Program-made: the position numbers and the translations under genes
Shown here: piece after piece, positions 62,159 through 64,000 of the stretch
Numbering within the stretch: the first letter of the stretch is position 1
How the letters are laid out: every line of letters begins with the position of its first letter
DNA from: Botryobacter ruber
GTDB taxonomy: Bacteria > Bacteroidota > Bacteroidia > Cytophagales > Hymenobacteraceae
NCBI RefSeq assembly: GCF_003347595.2
Contig: NZ_QCZK02000051.1
Location: 1-64,000 of the forward strand
Reading direction: 5' to 3'
Length of the DNA stretch: 64,000 nt
Notes under the pieces: model-generated
Database searches by the model: none
What the model saw: the letters and a program-made list of their open reading frames with translations, nothing else
What the model was told of the DNA's origin: nothing

Positions 62159-62962
62159 TTACTTGCCATAAGCCGCAATAGCCGCCCGCACATTGCCATG
62201 TTTTTCCAGCAAGGCCGCTGCTTCTGCCGCTGATATCTGCAGTTCCTCTACGAGCATCCGCACGCCGCGGTCCACGAGCTTGAGGTTGGAGAGCTGCATG
62301 TCTACCATCTTGTTTCCCTTTACCCGCCCCAGGCGCACCATGGTAGCGGTAGTGAGCATGTTCAGGACGAGTTTTTGGGCGGTACCTGCTTTCATGCGGG
62401 TGCTGCCCGTCACAAACTCCGGCCCCGTTACCACCTCTACCGGGTAATCAGCGGCTTTGGCTACGGCACTGCCTGCGTTGCACACAATGCAGCCCGTAGC
62501 AATGCCGTGGCTCCGGCAGGTATTCAGTCCGCCGATTACGTAAGGGGTACGTCCGGAAGCTGCAATACCTACTACAATATCTTTCTCCGAAATATGATGC
62601 GCCTGCAGGTCTTTCCAGGCCTGCTCCGGATCATCTTCGGCAAACTCCACCGCTTTGCGTATGGCGCCATCGCCACCGGCAATAATGCCGATGACCATTC
62701 CATGTGGAACACCATACGTCGGCGGACATTCCGAAGCATCCACGATGCCCAAACGCCCGCTGGTGCCTGCGCCTATATAGAAGAGTCTGCCGCCCTGGCT
62801 AAGTTTCTCCACCGTTGCCTGCACCAACGCCTCCACCTGCGGTATAGCTTTTTCCACGGCCAGGGGCACAGTTTTATCTTCCCGGTTAATGTTCACCAGC
62901 AGCTCATGAACAGACATCTGTTCCAGGTGGTTGTAATGCGAAGCGGATTCGGTAGTAGACAC
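62159..62962 (-). CDS. murQ: N-acetylmuramic acid 6-phosphate etherase
   Basis: MurQ cleaves the lactyl ether of MurNAc-6-P to give GlcNAc-6-P in peptidoglycan recycling. The 267-residue SIS-domain protein has YIGAGTSGRLGIVDASECPP, AGGDGAIRKAVE, GIAASGRTPYVIGGL and FVTGSTRMKAGTAQKL, all diagnostic. It is about 30 residues shorter than the E. coli enzyme, mostly at the ends. Its likely partner is the kinase gene directly upstream. Confidence 0.94.
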   Translation of the reverse strand: MSTTESASHYNHLEQMSVHELLVNINREDKTVPLAVEKAIPQVEALVQATVEKLSQGGRLFYIGAGTSGRLGIVDASECPPTYGVPHGMVIGIIAGGDGAIRKAVEFAEDDPEQAWKDLQAHHISEKDIVVGIAASGRTPYVIGGLNTCRSHGIATGCIVCNAGSAVAKAADYPVEVVTGPEFVTGSTRMKAGTAQKLVLNMLTTATMVRLGRVKGNKMVDMQLSNLKLVDRGVRMLVEELQISAAEAAALLEKHGNVRAAIAAYGK

Positions 62963-62964
62963 GG

Positions 62965-63066
62965 TTTTTAGAGTTAGAGAGTTTGGGAGTTTGGGAGTTT
63001 GGGAGTTTAGGAGTTAGAAAGGTAGAGAGTTTGAAATTGTAGAGACGAAATGCTCGCGTCTCCTGC
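62965..63066. repeat. Short repeat cluster between the kinase and murQ
   Basis: G-rich tracts (GAGAGTTTGGGAGTTTGGGA, 62970-63032) and TTGTAGAGACGAAATGCTCG (about 63038), the same modules as in the composite elements, but only one end. It sits inside what should be a two-gene operon. Confidence 0.7.
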
Positions 63067-63074
63067 TAAATCTC

Positions 63075-63935
63075 TTACGCCTTTTCCTGGTTCAGCAGCT
63101 CCTGGTGGTATTTGATCAGCCCTTCGGTGGGGCTTTGGACAATGCTACCAACCTGAAGGCCGTATTTCTTAGCTATCCGGCGCAACTCCTCTGCAAAATG
63201 ATACGCAACGGAGCCGGTAAAGTGAACAGGCACATCGTCAAAACCATCGTATTTACACACCTGGCTTTCGAAAAAATCAGAGAAGCTCTCGTAGATCATG
63301 GCACGTATAGCCGGGTTCTTCCGCTTTTCGAATATAAACTTAGCAAAAGTAGCCAGGTAAGTGCCGGGCATGGCAGAGCCGTAGACTGCCTCCATAATAC
63401 CATCTTTGGTAAGATTGTAGCGGTTCTTCAGCGACTGCGCCAGCTCGTCGGGCAGTTCGCGGTAAAGGTACGCCCGGATAAGCATTTTACCCAGGTAAGC
63501 CCCGCTGCCTTCGTCGCCCATCAGGAAACCTAAGGAAGGCACACTATCCACAATGTTTTTGCCATCGTAGAGGCAAGAGTTGGAGCCGGTACCCAGGATG
63601 CAGGCAATACCGCGTTGGTGGCCACACAGCGCACGCGCCGCCGCCAGCAGGTCGTGCTCTACCTGCACCAGGCTGGCCGGGAAAGCGCTGTGCAAGGCTT
63701 CTTCCACACGTTTGCTGCGCTCAAGCGAGCTGCAGCCTGCGCCATAGTAGTAAATAACGGCTGGCGTAAAGCCCTGCAAATTAGGAAGCAGCTCATTTTT
63801 GAGGATAGCGTAAATCTGACCGGCATCCAGGTAATGCGGATTTATGCCGGTCGTCAGGAGCTGCGCCTGATCGCTGTTTGCATCTATCACACGCCAGTCT
63901 GTTTTCGTGGAGCCGCTGTCTGCTAGTAGTATCAT
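63075..63935 (-). CDS. BadF/BcrA-type N-acetylhexosamine kinase
   Basis: From the ATG at 63935 the 286 residues start MILLADSGSTKTDWRVIDAN, with the DSGSTKT phosphate-1 motif, followed by CILGTGSNSCLYDG (phosphate-2), FLMGDEGSGAYLGK and FTGSVAYHFAEEL (adenosine part) of the BadF/GlcNAc kinase family. Beside murQ it most likely phosphorylates MurNAc and/or GlcNAc for cell-wall recycling. An upstream ATG adds only MCCPNFTS and is not preferred. Nothing is recognised in the last 65 bases of the window. Confidence 0.87.
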   Translation of the reverse strand: MILLADSGSTKTDWRVIDANSDQAQLLTTGINPHYLDAGQIYAILKNELLPNLQGFTPAVIYYYGAGCSSLERSKRVEEALHSAFPASLVQVEHDLLAAARALCGHQRGIACILGTGSNSCLYDGKNIVDSVPSLGFLMGDEGSGAYLGKMLIRAYLYRELPDELAQSLKNRYNLTKDGIMEAVYGSAMPGTYLATFAKFIFEKRKNPAIRAMIYESFSDFFESQVCKYDGFDDVPVHFTGSVAYHFAEELRRIAKKYGLQVGSIVQSPTEGLIKYHQELLNQEKA

Positions 63936-64000
63936 AGAAGTAAAGTTCGGGCAGCACATGGTCTGCCCGCTATTATTATTTTAAGTATACCGAATCTTTC

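Overview
The window looks like chromosomal DNA of a Bacteroidota bacterium, most likely order Cytophagales and possibly a Hymenobacteraceae relative such as Pontibacter (the genus is inference). The evidence is a SusC/SusD pair, an ExbB-ExbD-ExbD-TonB gene set, three proteins with type IX secretion (T9SS) C-terminal sorting domains, PorZ itself, promoter boxes of the Bacteroidota form TAnnTTTG, and mostly weak Shine-Dalgarno sequences. No rRNA, tRNA, CRISPR array, transposase, integrase or phage gene was found.

Layout. 1-1.5 kb: two tandem outer-membrane beta-barrel genes. 1.7-12 kb: yifB/comM, an MsbA-like ABC exporter, gmhA, a Wzi/RemB-like barrel, an acyltransferase-fold protein overlapping upp, a small membrane protein and a DEAD-box helicase. 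12-19 kb: porZ-recO, thymidine kinase, a ferredoxin and three poorly known proteins. 19-25 kb: a di-haem cytochrome c peroxidase diverging from a secreted PhoX phosphatase, then a leucine-rich-repeat protein and a MoxR ATPase. 25-33 kb: a small conserved protein, a lipoprotein/TonB-dependent receptor pair, and an ECF sigma / anti-sigma / LTXXQ-like operon. 33-40 kb: hemH, a small barrel, a cysteine desulfurase, glmM and mazG. 40-49 kb: exbB-exbD-exbD-tonB, a second tonB, then susD/susC. 50-57 kb: a MOSC protein, a secreted M1 peptidase, TM2 and DUF2752 proteins, and a tightly overlapped sorbosone dehydrogenase / cytochrome c / beta-barrel operon. 57-64 kb: era, der, two twin acidic lipoproteins, two proteins of unknown role, murQ and a sugar kinase.

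Common threads are envelope biology (surface export through T9SS, TonB-energised uptake, peptidoglycan recycling) and housekeeping (GTPases, nucleotide salvage, haem and Fe-S supply).

The least ordinary content lies between genes. A family of about 28-bp GC-rich repeats, at least 20 copies and all intergenic, is scattered over the whole window. Some copies sit as inverted pairs that would fold into terminator-like hairpins, and the two arms of a pair share variants absent from the rest of the family. Two composite elements of about 0.5 kb (6207-6664 and 56627-57112) are block-by-block reverse complements of one another, each with a copy of the 28-bp repeat nested inside. Smaller families (a GGGTTGAA/TTCAACCC hairpin, TAGAGAG-type tracts, a MITE-like unit with TATACCA ends) recur at other junctions. 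No transposase or RAYT that could move them is encoded here.
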